From: Collinsella sp. WCA1-178-WT-3 (M1) | GTDB taxonomy: Bacteria > Actinomycetota > Coriobacteriia > Coriobacteriales > Coriobacteriaceae | Direction of reading: 5' to 3' | NCBI RefSeq assembly: GCF_009696325.1 | Contig: NZ_VUME01000001.1 | Coordinates: forward strand, 186,001-250,000 | DNA length: 64,000 bases | Shown here: one piece after another, positions 7,206-15,550 of the stretch | How the letters are laid out: each line of letters begins with the position of its first letter | How positions within the stretch are numbered: position 1 is the first letter of the stretch | Notes under the pieces: model-generated | The model's input: the letters and a program-made list of their open reading frames with translations, nothing else | Databases searched by the model: none | Told to the model about the DNA's origin: nothing | Position numbers and translations under genes: made by a program

Positions 7206-8093
7206 CTACCAGCTCAGCAGATCGTAGCCGTCCTCGGTCACCACGAGCTGTACCTCGCACTGCGCCGAGTCGCTGCCGTCCTTGGTGCGCACGCACCACC
7301 CATCGCCCTTGCTAATCTTAATGTCGGGTGCTCCGGCGTTGACCATGGGCTCGATAGTAAAGACCATGCCCGGAACCATGATGGTGTCCACATCGGGCGC
7401 CTCGGTGGTAAAGCCCACAAACGGGTCCTCGTGGAACTCCTTGCCAATGCCGTGGCCACCGTACTCGCGCACCACGCTAAAACCGGCGTCCTCGACCGTC
7501 TTTTGAACGGCCTCGGCCATCACGGAGAGCGGCAGCCATGGCTTGACGGCTGCCAGACCCGCCTCCACGCTGGCGCGGGTGACGTCGACCAAGCGCTGGC
7601 GCTCGGCCGAGACCTTGCCGATGCAGAACATGCGGCTCGAGTCGCTAAAATAGCCGTCTAAGATTGTTGAGCAGTCCACGTTGATGATGTCGCCCTCGTG
7701 CAGTACGTCCGTATCGCAGGGAATGCCGTGGCAGACGACGTCATTGATCGAGGTGCACACGCTCTTGGGGTAGCCCTCGTAGTTGAGGTCGGCCGGCGTT
7801 CCACCATGCTCGACGGTGTAGTCATAGATCATCTGGTCGATCTGGTTGGTGGTCATGCCCGCGGTGATATGCTCACCCACATAATCGAGCACGCCCACGT
7901 TGATGGCGGCCGAGCGCTTGATGCCCTCGATATCGGCAGGCGTCTTATAGAGCGTGCGGGGCAGGACGTTCCAGCCCTCTTCCCACAGGCGCTCGAGGCG
8001 CTCATCAAAGGAGCTGTGACATTTCTTGTATTTTTTGCCGCTGCCGCACCAGCAAGCGTCGTTGCGGCCAGGCACGGGTCCATTGTCAAACAT
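7206..8093 (-). CDS. map: Type I methionine aminopeptidase with SEC-C zinc motif
   Basis: The 295-residue enzyme removes the initiator methionine from nascent proteins. An N-terminal SEC-C zinc-binding motif (GRNDACWCGSGKKYKKCH, about residues 9-26) precedes an M24 pita-bread catalytic domain. The metal ligands are visible: Asp pair in NVDCSTILDGYFSDSS, His in GGHGIGKEFHEDP, Glu in FTIEPM and Glu in the C-terminal CEVQLVV. SEC-C-bearing methionine aminopeptidases are known in actinobacteria and are thought to dock on ribosomes or other partners. The ATG at 8093 has GAAAGGAAG upstream. Confidence 0.95.
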   Translation of the reverse strand: MFDNGPVPGRNDACWCGSGKKYKKCHSSFDERLERLWEEGWNVLPRTLYKTPADIEGIKRSAAINVGVLDYVGEHITAGMTTNQIDQMIYDYTVEHGGTPADLNYEGYPKSVCTSINDVVCHGIPCDTDVLHEGDIINVDCSTILDGYFSDSSRMFCIGKVSAERQRLVDVTRASVEAGLAAVKPWLPLSVMAEAVQKTVEDAGFSVVREYGGHGIGKEFHEDPFVGFTTEAPDVDTIMVPGMVFTIEPMVNAGAPDIKISKGDGWCVRTKDGSDSAQCEVQLVVTEDGYDLLSW

Positions 8094-8135
8094 GGCTAAC
8101 TTCCTTTCATTCGCAGCTAGTATAGCCCACCCGCA

Positions 8136-8247
8136 GAGCAGCTAATTTGGGACGGGGCTTTTTTGACTGCTTTTGTCCGCGCGGCCTTGCGCCGCCCATA
8201 TCGCTCCCAAAAGCAGTCAAAAAAGCCCCGTCCCAAATTAGCTGCTC
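8136..8247. repeat. Perfect 39-bp inverted repeat with GGGACGGGG cores
   Basis: Bases 8136-8174 and 8209-8247 are exact reverse complements, with a 34-nt spacer. Each arm contains AATTTGGGACGGGGCTTTTTT. The pair lies between the start of map and the end of the radical SAM gene. A transcript could form a 39-bp stem. Perfect pairing implies recent formation, gene conversion between arms, or selection. Confidence 0.95.
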
Positions 8248-8262
8248 TTGGGCAGACGGGTG

Positions 8263-9039
8263 CTAGTAACTCACCTGGCAGGGGATGCCGAGGGCGCGCA
8301 CGCGCGTGGCAATCGCGTCGAGCGCCTCGGGAGCCGCTTTAGCAAGGCCAGCGATCGGTGTCTCGCGCGCCACCGTGTAAATGGTCGCCTCCTGCGGACG
8401 AATGCGCTCGAGCGCCGCAAGCCAAGGGCCGACGTATTCGTCGCCCGTGTTGTCAATAGACTTGCCTTGGTACTCGCCGGTGAGGAATATCGTCTGAATG
8501 ATAACGTGGCCATCAAAGCTCGCGAACGTCTCGATCTGGTGCTCGACGTCGTAGGGACCAACGGGCTGGTCGAGCAGCTGGATAAATGCCGGATCGACCG
8601 TATCGAGCTTGAGGATGTTGTCGTCGACCATCATGAGCGCATCATGCACCTGGGGACGGTCGGCGCGCGTGCCGTTGGAAAGCACGGCAATCTTGGTGTT
8701 TGGGGCAAGCTCGTCGCGCAGCGCGACGGCACCGGCGATGGCCTGCGGAAACTCCGGTGCGGCAGTGGGCTCGCCGTTGCCTGCGAAGGTGATCACATCG
8801 GGGAGCTCGCCCTCGGCTGCCATCTCGCGCAGCTTTGCTTCGAGCGCGTCGAGTACTACGGCGGCTGTGTTGCACGGCTCATGGCAGGGGCGCTCGGCGT
8901 TGAGGCCGTTTTCGCAGTACATGCAGTCGAACGTGCAGATTTTGCCGCTGGCCGGCATCATGTTGACGCCGAGCGAGAGACCAAGGCGACGGCTGCGGAC
9001 GGGCCCAAAGATAGGGCTGGCATTCAAAAACGTAGACAT
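8263..9039 (-). CDS. Radical SAM protein, COG0731-like
   Basis: The roughly 258-residue protein carries the radical SAM cluster motif CTFDCMYC (CxxxCxxC) close to its N-terminus, preceded by GPVRSRRLGLSLGVN. That opening is typical of Fe-S oxidoreductases of the COG0731 type, related to wyosine-synthesis enzymes. FAGNGEPTAAPEF matches the SAM-binding GGE-like segment. Reaction and substrate are unknown. AGGAG lies 9 nt before the ATG at 9039 and only 3 nt before an in-frame ATG at 9045, so the downstream start is preferred; a reading frame extending further upstream has no homologous look. Confidence 0.8.
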   Translation of the reverse strand: MSTFLNASPIFGPVRSRRLGLSLGVNMMPASGKICTFDCMYCENGLNAERPCHEPCNTAAVVLDALEAKLREMAAEGELPDVITFAGNGEPTAAPEFPQAIAGAVALRDELAPNTKIAVLSNGTRADRPQVHDALMMVDDNILKLDTVDPAFIQLLDQPVGPYDVEHQIETFASFDGHVIIQTIFLTGEYQGKSIDNTGDEYVGPWLAALERIRPQEATIYTVARETPIAGLAKAAPEALDAIATRVRALGIPCQVSY

Positions 9040-9264
9040 AGGCATATGCTCCTCTAGACAATTGTGCCTAAGCATAGCATCGGCTCCAAAACAAGGTGCG
9101 GGCTCTTGCTTTACAAGTTTCGTTTTTTCACGTCGCTCATGATGCTGTGCCATGAAAAGCCTCGGCTCGGGTACAGTTAATCTGTTAACAAGGCATAAGG
9201 CAATGCGGGTCCATCCAACCGTACTGACGTGCAACTGGATGGGCATTGATGATGGGGGCACAAC

Positions 9265-10062
9265 ATGGATTTTACGGTCGAAAATGCGGGCACCACGATT
9301 GCCTGTCGCGAATATGCCGGCCCGGATGTGTCGCCTGATACTCCTGCCTTGGTGTGCGTGCACGGTGCTTGTGTCGACGGCACATTTTTCGACGGCATCG
9401 CTTGTGAGCTCAGCCGCAACTACCGCGTAATTGCCTACGACCGCCGCGGCTGTGGTGGCAGCAGCGAAGCGGCAGACGGCAGCTATGATCTTTCCACTCA
9501 GGCCGCCGACCTGCAGGCCGTGATCGAACACGTTGGCGCTTCGACAAATGTGCTTGCGCATAGCGCCGGTACGTTGGTGGCGCTGGAGCTTCTTCGCACC
9601 GAACCCCATCTCGTCGCCCGTGCGATTCTGCATGAGCCGGCTGTGTCGGCCGAAGGCGTCGGCATGGGCGCAGCTCCGGTTTTGCTCGATATGATTGCGG
9701 CTGGAAAGGTTTCAAGGGCGCTCCGGCTTTTCTTGGGAGCCCTCGGCGACTTGGACCCCGAGGCTCCTGGGACGACCGAAGCGGAAGCCAAACATGCCCT
9801 GCGCAATGGTCGCTGCTTCATGGCCAATGAATACGGAACAAATATGACTTACGTTCCCAATTGGGATAGTGTCCGCGCATCGAAGTCCGTTGCTGCTGTG
9901 CTTCTCGGCGAGCTTTCGGTCGGTACGCCCCGCGAGGCTGGTACGCGAGCGGCTGCCGAATATCTCGATTGCCCCCTCGTGACGATCCCGGGCGCGCATA
10001 ACGGTCTGCGCGATCGTCCCGTTACGGCGGCAAACGCCGTTCGCGATGTCTTGGAGCGTTAG
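9265..10062 (+). CDS. Alpha/beta-fold hydrolase
   Basis: The 265-residue protein has a complete alpha/beta hydrolase layout: VCVHGACVDG (oxyanion-hole HG), the nucleophile elbow LAHSAGTLVALE with Ser in AHSAG (Ala in place of the first Gly of GxSxG), and a final PGAHNG carrying the likely catalytic His. No lipase or dehalogenase subfamily signature stands out, so the ester, amide or other substrate is unknown. The gene is monocistronic. Confidence 0.8.
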   Translation: MDFTVENAGTTIACREYAGPDVSPDTPALVCVHGACVDGTFFDGIACELSRNYRVIAYDRRGCGGSSEAADGSYDLSTQAADLQAVIEHVGASTNVLAHSAGTLVALELLRTEPHLVARAILHEPAVSAEGVGMGAAPVLLDMIAAGKVSRALRLFLGALGDLDPEAPGTTEAEAKHALRNGRCFMANEYGTNMTYVPNWDSVRASKSVAAVLLGELSVGTPREAGTRAAAEYLDCPLVTIPGAHNGLRDRPVTAANAVRDVLER

Positions 10063-10210
10063 CGCGCTCGATGACCTGCGGGGAGGGGGACTGTTGGCGT
10101 TTCGTCATTGTTAACGAATGCGCCCATAACCGCGCGCCCGCGGCTCCATTACCGCTGTTTGCCAGGTCATAAAAATGCAACGATAATCGCGCATTTGCCT
10201 GCAGCTGTTA

Positions 10211-10228
10211 GATGATACCCTTGTATCA
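10211..10228. promoter_or_regulatory. Palindrome upstream of the HD-GYP gene, possible operator
   Basis: ATGATAC and GTATCAT form an exact inverted repeat around CCTT, 45 nt before the start codon at 10274. Position and symmetry suit a repressor site overlapping the promoter; no regulator is assigned. Confidence 0.35.
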
Positions 10229-10273
10229 TATGATATGCGCCGTTGCCGTGCGTGACGATAGAAAGGGCCCCAT

Positions 10274-12154
10274 ATGCTCAATAATCACGAGGCAAATCTA
10301 ACCGACGAGGAGGCTGCCGCTGAGGTCGCCCGCGTCGCGAAGACCTACCCCGTGGTGCGTTTGCTGTCGGCCGATCAGATTAAGAGCGAGCCTAACTGCC
10401 TACTCGCCGGCGATCGCTGCCCTTGTCTGCGTCAGTCGAGTCTTGAGGCCTTGGCAGATTCGGGTGAGGTGTCGGAGCAACTGCTCAACGATGGTGTTGA
10501 GTACCGCGCCCGTCTGCGCCCTCTAAAGGTCGAGGGTGAGCCTCACGTCTTGCTGATGGTGCGTCCGATTGATGAGCAAGAGGCCACAGAAGAGGACCTT
10601 GTCTACACCGACGTGCTGACGGGCGTGCGCAATCGCCGATATTACGAGGAAAAGCTCCGTAGCGCCCGCATGAATGCCGGCGTTGCGATGATCGACCTTG
10701 ATGATTTTAGGGTCTTCAACGATACGTGTGGCCGTCATGCCGGCGACCTTGCGCTCGGTGCTGTGGCGACAGCCATGCGCAGCGGAATCCGTTCGACTGA
10801 CGAGCTTGTGCACTATGGCTGCGACAAGTTTGTGGTTGTCATGCCCAATATTCCCTCCGATGACTTCACCCGTCGCCTGCATCAGGTATCCGATGCCGTT
10901 CATGCCACGATTATTCCGGGCCATGAGCACGCGAGCTTGACGGCATGTGTTGGTGGCGTTCTCATTCATGGCGAGACGGTCGATGAGGGCGTTGGCCGCG
11001 CCGTCCAGTTATTGAGCCGCGCTAAGGCAAAAGCCGGTACGGTCGTGACCGATGCCGATTCCATCGAGGCCTTCCAAAGCGAAAAGCCTTTGGTGCTTAT
11101 TGTCGATGACTCCGAGATGAACCGAGCCATTCTCAACGAGATGCTTAAGGATGAGTATTGCATCCTCGAGGCTGATAACGGTTGTGCGGCGCTCGACATG
11201 GTCGACCGCTATGGCGATGAGTTGTCGCTCGTGCTGCTGGATATTGTCATGCCGGGCGTAAGCGGCTTTGAGGTGCTGGCCGATCTGTCGCGCCGATCGG
11301 TTAGTGACAATCTACCTGTCATCATGATTTCGAGCGAAGATTCCGATGATATGGTTCTGCGCGCGTACGAGCTGGGCGCCTCGGACTATATCAGTCGCCC
11401 GTTCGATGACCGCATTGTGCGTCGTCGCGTCAACAATATTATTCGACTGTATGCCAAACAGCGTCGTCTGACGAGTCTGCTGTCGCAGCAGTACAATGCG
11501 CGCGTCAATAACAGCCGTATACTCGTCGACATCATGGCGAGCGTCATGGAGGTCCGTAATGGCGAAAGCGGCAGGCATGTCACGCATATCGAGAAGTTGA
11601 CTGAGCTGCTGCTTGGCGACTTGGCGCGACGGAGCGACAAGTACTCTCTTGGCAACGAGGAGCGTTCTTCGATTGCGTTGGCGTCGTCGCTGCACGATAT
11701 TGGCAAGATGTCGATCGACGATGCGATTCTCAACAAGCCCGGACGTCTGACGCCCGAAGAGTTTGAAATAATGAAGACGCATACTACCATTGGCGCCGAC
11801 ATGCTGCGCAATCTGGGCAGAAACCATGAAGGAAGTGCCCTTTTGGACTATGCGTACCAAATCGCCCGCTGGCATCATGAACGTTGGGATGGTACGGGCT
11901 ATCCTGACGGTCTTAAGGGCGACGATATCCCCATTGCCGCTCAGGTGGTCTCGGTGGCCGATGTGTACGATGCGTTGACGAGCGTGCGTGTGTACAAGGA
12001 CGCCATTTCGCAAGAAGAGGCGATTCGGATGATTCTGGACGGTGAGTGCGGCGCTTTCAATCCGTTGCTTATCGAGTGTCTGCTCGAAGTGCGGGATCGC
12101 ATTGCCGAGACGCTGGAGCGTCCTGCGGACGTTGTCGCGTTCCCTTCGGTTTAG
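10274..12154 (+). CDS. Degenerate GGDEF - receiver - HD-GYP signalling protein
   Basis: The 626-residue protein appears to combine three modules. Residues about 110-270 look like a diguanylate cyclase domain (YTDVLTGVRNRRYYEEKL, MIDLDDFRVFND), but the catalytic GGDEF is replaced by GCDKF, so it is probably inactive or a nucleotide sensor. Residues about 273-390 are a response-regulator receiver domain with an acidic pocket (IVDDSEMNRAIL) and phospho-acceptor Asp near 321 in LLDIVMPG. Residues about 410-600 are an HD-GYP-type phosphodiesterase domain with SSLHDIGK and HHERWDGTGYPDG, which in this family hydrolyses cyclic di-GMP. An N-terminal segment with CLLAGDRCPCLR is unassigned. The phosphorylating kinase is not nearby. 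A palindrome lies in the promoter region. Confidence 0.85.
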   Translation: MLNNHEANLTDEEAAAEVARVAKTYPVVRLLSADQIKSEPNCLLAGDRCPCLRQSSLEALADSGEVSEQLLNDGVEYRARLRPLKVEGEPHVLLMVRPIDEQEATEEDLVYTDVLTGVRNRRYYEEKLRSARMNAGVAMIDLDDFRVFNDTCGRHAGDLALGAVATAMRSGIRSTDELVHYGCDKFVVVMPNIPSDDFTRRLHQVSDAVHATIIPGHEHASLTACVGGVLIHGETVDEGVGRAVQLLSRAKAKAGTVVTDADSIEAFQSEKPLVLIVDDSEMNRAILNEMLKDEYCILEADNGCAALDMVDRYGDELSLVLLDIVMPGVSGFEVLADLSRRSVSDNLPVIMISSEDSDDMVLRAYELGASDYISRPFDDRIVRRRVNNIIRLYAKQRRLTSLLSQQYNARVNNSRILVDIMASVMEVRNGESGRHVTHIEKLTELLLGDLARRSDKYSLGNEERSSIALASSLHDIGKMSIDDAILNKPGRLTPEEFEIMKTHTTIGADMLRNLGRNHEGSALLDYAYQIARWHHERWDGTGYPDGLKGDDIPIAAQVVSVADVYDALTSVRVYKDAISQEEAIRMILDGECGAFNPLLIECLLEVRDRIAETLERPADVVAFPSV

Positions 12155-12162
12155 CTAGGCAA

Positions 12163-12203
12163 AGGGACGCCCCGTCGGACCATGTGGCCGGCGGGGCGTC
12201 CTT
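12163..12203. terminator. Bidirectional terminator between convergent genes
   Basis: GGGACGCCCCGTCGG and CCGGCGGGGCGTCC form a strong stem between the HD-GYP gene and the gamma-glutamyl hydrolase gene, with an A-run on one side and T-rich sequence on the other. Confidence 0.8.
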
Positions 12204-12224
12204 ATCTGTTGTGCGGTTCGTGAA

Positions 12225-13034
12225 CTAACGGGCCTGCTTAACCTTTGCCGCCGCCTCGACAAACGACTTCCACAGGTTAAAGTCGGTCTCGAGCGTCTTC
12301 CACGTGTACTCAGGGTGCCATTGCACGCCCAGGCAGAAAGGCTGGCCTTCGACTTCGATGCACTCGGGAACGCCGTCGGTTGCCTTGGCGACCAAGCGCG
12401 TGCTCTTACCCAGACGCTCGACGCAGCAGTGGTGTGCCGAGTTGGTCTGGATAAGCCTGTGCCCGCCAACCGCGCGCTCCAGAAGCGAGCCTGGCACGAC
12501 CTCGACGGGATGCACGGGGTCGTTGAGCACGTGGGTATGGCGCCACTGCGTGCGGCCCTCGCGCGCGCCCAGGCTCGGTACGTCCATGCACAGGGTGCCG
12601 CCGGTGGCGACATTGAGCAGCTGCGTGCCGCGGCAGGTGGTAAAGAGCGGCTTTTTGGCGCGGAGCACCTCGTCGACCAGCTTAAACTCAAAGCTATCGC
12701 GGATCTCGCAGCAGAGGGTGGGGTCGTAGGGTCGATCATCGCCCCAACGTTTGGGATTGACATCGGGGCCGCCGGGAATGGCGATGCCGTCGGCGATATC
12801 GACGTAATGACGGATGACCTCAATGTCCTCGGTGATGGACATCTGCAGCGGCAGGCCGCCGGCGGCAAGGATGGCATCGACAAAGACACTGGCGATTTCC
12901 TCGTTGGGGGAGAGCGTCTCGCTCAAAAACGGCTTTGCCTCTTCCCAACGCGGCGCCACCAGGATGAGCGGGCGGTCGGCGGGGGCAACGTCGACGTGCG
13001 GCGTATAGGACGAGGAAGTACGTGTTCCGATCAT
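12225..13034 (-). CDS. Class I glutamine amidotransferase-like gamma-glutamyl hydrolase (peptidase C26)
   Basis: The 269-residue protein matches the PuuD/gamma-glutamyl-GABA hydrolase group. It has the nucleophile elbow FTTCRGTQLLNV and the catalytic His/Glu in GVQWHPEY. An early IPGGPDVNP segment is typical of the family. These enzymes cleave gamma-glutamyl amide bonds. The gene follows a polar amino acid ABC transporter by 87 nt on the same strand, so it may process an imported gamma-glutamyl compound; that link is an inference. The ribosome binding site is weak, which fits translation from a longer message. Confidence 0.85.
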   Translation of the reverse strand: MIGTRTSSSYTPHVDVAPADRPLILVAPRWEEAKPFLSETLSPNEEIASVFVDAILAAGGLPLQMSITEDIEVIRHYVDIADGIAIPGGPDVNPKRWGDDRPYDPTLCCEIRDSFEFKLVDEVLRAKKPLFTTCRGTQLLNVATGGTLCMDVPSLGAREGRTQWRHTHVLNDPVHPVEVVPGSLLERAVGGHRLIQTNSAHHCCVERLGKSTRLVAKATDGVPECIEVEGQPFCLGVQWHPEYTWKTLETDFNLWKSFVEAAAKVKQAR

Positions 13035-13121
13035 AGGTGCTGCTTTCGAATCTGAAGGTGACAGGGCGCATGAGAGACGTGGGACAACACTTTCAATGGA
13101 TTTGTCCCACGGGGTTGCTGG

Positions 13122-13886
13122 TTAGTGGCCCTTGATGGAGTTGAGGAAGTCCTGGGCGCGCTTGGTCTGGGGGTGGTCGAAGAACTCGTCGGGCGTGCCG
13201 GTTTCCACGATTTGGCCGTCGGCCATAAACACGACGCGATCGGCCACGCGGCGGGCAAAGTTCATCTCGTGCGTAATGACGATCATCGTCATGCCCTGCT
13301 GGGCCAGACGGACCATGACCTCGAGCACCTCGTTGATCATCTCGGGGTCAAGGGCGCTCGTGGGCTCGTCAAAAAGCATGGCCTTGGGTTGCATGGCAAG
13401 CGAGCGGGCGATGGCTACGCGCTGCTGCTGGCCGCCCGAGAGCTGTGCGGGCACCTTATCGGCCTGTTCGGCAACGCCCACGCGGCCCAGCAGGTCCATG
13501 GCGCGCTCGCGGGCCTCGTCCTTGGAGACGCCCAGCACGTCGACCGGTCCCAGCATGACGTTCTGCAGCACGGTCATATGTGCGAACAGGTTGAACTGCT
13601 GAAACACCATGCCCAGCTCGGCACGCATACGGGCAAGGTCCTTGCCTTCCTGCGGCAGGGGCTCGCCCTCGATGAGGATCTCGCCCGAGTCGATGGTTTC
13701 CAAGCGGTTGATGGTTCGGCACATGGTCGACTTGCCCGAGCCCGAGGGGCCGATCACGACGACGACCTCGCCGCGGTCGACCGAGAGATTGATGTCGTTG
13801 AGGACGTGCAGATCGCCATAGTGCTTATCGACGTGCTTGAGCTCGATCAGCGGCTGATTGCCGGTGGAAGAGGTGCTCTGTGCCAT
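13122..13886 (-). CDS. Polar amino acid ABC transporter, ATP-binding protein
   Basis: The 254-residue ATPase has Walker A GPSGSGKST, Q-loop MVFQQFNLFAHMTV, signature LSGGQQQR, Walker B AMLFDEPTSALDPE and the H-loop VITHEM. The FQQFNLFxHxTxxxN pattern is characteristic of the GlnQ/HisP polar amino acid group. It is the last transporter gene of the operon running from 16546 to 13122. Confidence 0.93.
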   Translation of the reverse strand: MAQSTSSTGNQPLIELKHVDKHYGDLHVLNDINLSVDRGEVVVVIGPSGSGKSTMCRTINRLETIDSGEILIEGEPLPQEGKDLARMRAELGMVFQQFNLFAHMTVLQNVMLGPVDVLGVSKDEARERAMDLLGRVGVAEQADKVPAQLSGGQQQRVAIARSLAMQPKAMLFDEPTSALDPEMINEVLEVMVRLAQQGMTMIVITHEMNFARRVADRVVFMADGQIVETGTPDEFFDHPQTKRAQDFLNSIKGH

Positions 13887-13922
13887 GGTGCTCGGCTCCT
13901 TATGACTGGAAATGGTAAAGCG

Positions 13923-14756
13923 TTAGCGGATGATGGTCGCGCCGGTCTTGTGCGAAACGTAGACAGCGGCCTTGTTGATCGCGACGTTGATGAGGATGTA
14001 GATGACCGCGATTACCAGGTAGACCGACACGAGGGCGTCGTAGTTGGTAATGAGCACGCGGGCATTTTGCATGAGGTCGGGGTAGCTCACCACGTAAGCG
14101 ACGGTGGTGTCTTTGACTACGACCACAAGCTGCGAAATCAACGACGGAATGATAAACCGAATCGCCTGCGGCAGCACGATTTTAAAGGTGATTTTAGCTT
14201 TGGAGAGACCGAGCGCTTGGGCTGCCTCGACCTGCCCGCGCGGCACGGCGTTGACGCCCGCGCGAAAGATCTCGGCCAGCACGCCGGCTGCAGCGAGCGC
14301 GACGGGGAGCGTAAGCATCCAAAACGACGGCAGCGCGATCTTGTACTGAGGCAGCACCAAAAAGAAGAAGTAGATGAACAGCAGGCTCGGCACACCGCGG
14401 AAGAAATCGGTGAGCACGCGGCAGACCAGCTGCAGCGGCTTAATGTCGCTGGTGCGGCCGAGCATAAGGGCTAGGCCCAACAACAGCGCGATGGCGCCAG
14501 CGGTGAGTGCGACTTTAACGGTGCCCTCAAAGCCGGCAAGCAGGAACTTCCAGGTGGTGAGGTGCGTAAAGAAATACCAATAGTGGACCGAAAGCTGACC
14601 GGTCACATAAAAGCGCTGCAACACGAGGACGGCGAGTGCGGCGACGGCAACAAGCGAGATGGCGGTGCCGATGCGAATCTTGGCACGCATCTTGGGGCCG
14701 GGGGCCTCGTAGAGCGCATCGCGCATGGTGAGCGCGGAGGTGGAATGCTTGCTCAT
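13923..14756 (-). CDS. Polar amino acid ABC transporter permease
   Basis: The 277-residue protein has several hydrophobic helices and the cytoplasmic EAA loop ARAxxxRGQVEAAQALGLS-type segment (FRAGVNAVPRGQVEAAQALG, then IVLPQAIR), as in HisM/GlnP permeases. Its N-terminal 45 residues are longer than usual and end in an extra helix (ISLVAVAALAVLVLQRF). The start codon overlaps the stop of the upstream permease by 4 nt (ATGA), indicating coupled translation. Confidence 0.92.
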   Translation of the reverse strand: MSKHSTSALTMRDALYEAPGPKMRAKIRIGTAISLVAVAALAVLVLQRFYVTGQLSVHYWYFFTHLTTWKFLLAGFEGTVKVALTAGAIALLLGLALMLGRTSDIKPLQLVCRVLTDFFRGVPSLLFIYFFFLVLPQYKIALPSFWMLTLPVALAAAGVLAEIFRAGVNAVPRGQVEAAQALGLSKAKITFKIVLPQAIRFIIPSLISQLVVVVKDTTVAYVVSYPDLMQNARVLITNYDALVSVYLVIAVIYILINVAINKAAVYVSHKTGATIIR

Positions 14757-15412
14757 CGGAGGATCCTCACCTTCTTATCGATGTAGTTGCCAATGTGGCT
14801 CACCACAAAGGCCGTGCCCAGGTAGCCGAGCGCCGAGATAAAGAACGCGGCGACGCCGCCGAGCGAGCGCGTGTTGATGTAGCTCACCACGCCGGTGAGC
14901 TCCTGTGGTTGAAGCGGCACCTGGCTGCCGAGTGCGGTGGTGAGCATGACGGCGATAAAGAGGTTGGTCATGGGCAGCACGCTCGAGCGCAGCGCCTGCG
15001 GAATCACGATCTTGGCGAGGATACGGCTGAAGCTCATGCCGAGCGAGCGCGCGGCTTCCACCTGGCCGACGCCGACGGTGTTGATGCCGCTCATAAAGTT
15101 CTCGGAGCCAAAGGCCGAGCCCAAAAGGACCGTGGCGACGATAACGCAGGTGCGGTAGGGCAGGACGACCTTGAGCGGCGGCAGCGCATAGACGACGATG
15201 ATAAGCAGCGCGATGCCGGGGATGTTACGGAAGACCTGAACATACAGGTCGCCAAAAATGCGCAGCGGCTTGAGCGGCGACACGCGCATCACGGTGACAG
15301 CGACGGCCAGCACCATGGCGATGGCAAACGACTCAAGCGTCATGCCCCAGGTTGCTAGCAGCGCGTCGATATAGTTCTGGCCATAGAGCGACCAGAGCTC
15401 GGAGAGACTCAT
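14753..15412 (-). CDS. Polar amino acid ABC transporter permease
   Basis: The 219-residue permease has the EAA loop GINTVGVGQVEAARSLGMS followed by IVIPQALR, and about five hydrophobic helices. It pairs with the permease overlapping its 3' end to form the heterodimeric membrane channel. A hairpin separates it from the upstream binding-protein gene. Confidence 0.92.
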   Translation of the reverse strand: MSLSELWSLYGQNYIDALLATWGMTLESFAIAMVLAVAVTVMRVSPLKPLRIFGDLYVQVFRNIPGIALLIIVVYALPPLKVVLPYRTCVIVATVLLGSAFGSENFMSGINTVGVGQVEAARSLGMSFSRILAKIVIPQALRSSVLPMTNLFIAVMLTTALGSQVPLQPQELTGVVSYINTRSLGGVAAFFISALGYLGTAFVVSHIGNYIDKKVRILR

Positions 15413-15436
15413 GCGGACCTCCCGCCGATAAGGAAA

Positions 15437-15462
15437 GGGGCTCCCGTGTGTACGGAAGCCCC
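15437..15462 (-). terminator. Hairpin between binding-protein and permease genes
   Basis: GGGGCTTCCGTA and the opposing GGGAGCCCC arm form a stem after the binding-protein stop codon on the minus strand, followed only by a weak T-stretch. Such partial terminators or stabilisers are common here and let the abundant binding protein be made in excess. Confidence 0.55.
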
Positions 15463-15550
15463 GACAACTCAGTGTGGAAACAGTTTAGCGCAATAAAGCG
15501 CATCGTGCGTTTCCGTATGGTTTCGTAGCGGCCGTTACTGGGCTCGCTGT

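Noticed and set aside
12163-12203. Candidate member of the GGGAC-core hairpin family
   Set aside because: GGGAC is inside the stem, not the loop, and the structure is an ordinary bidirectional terminator.
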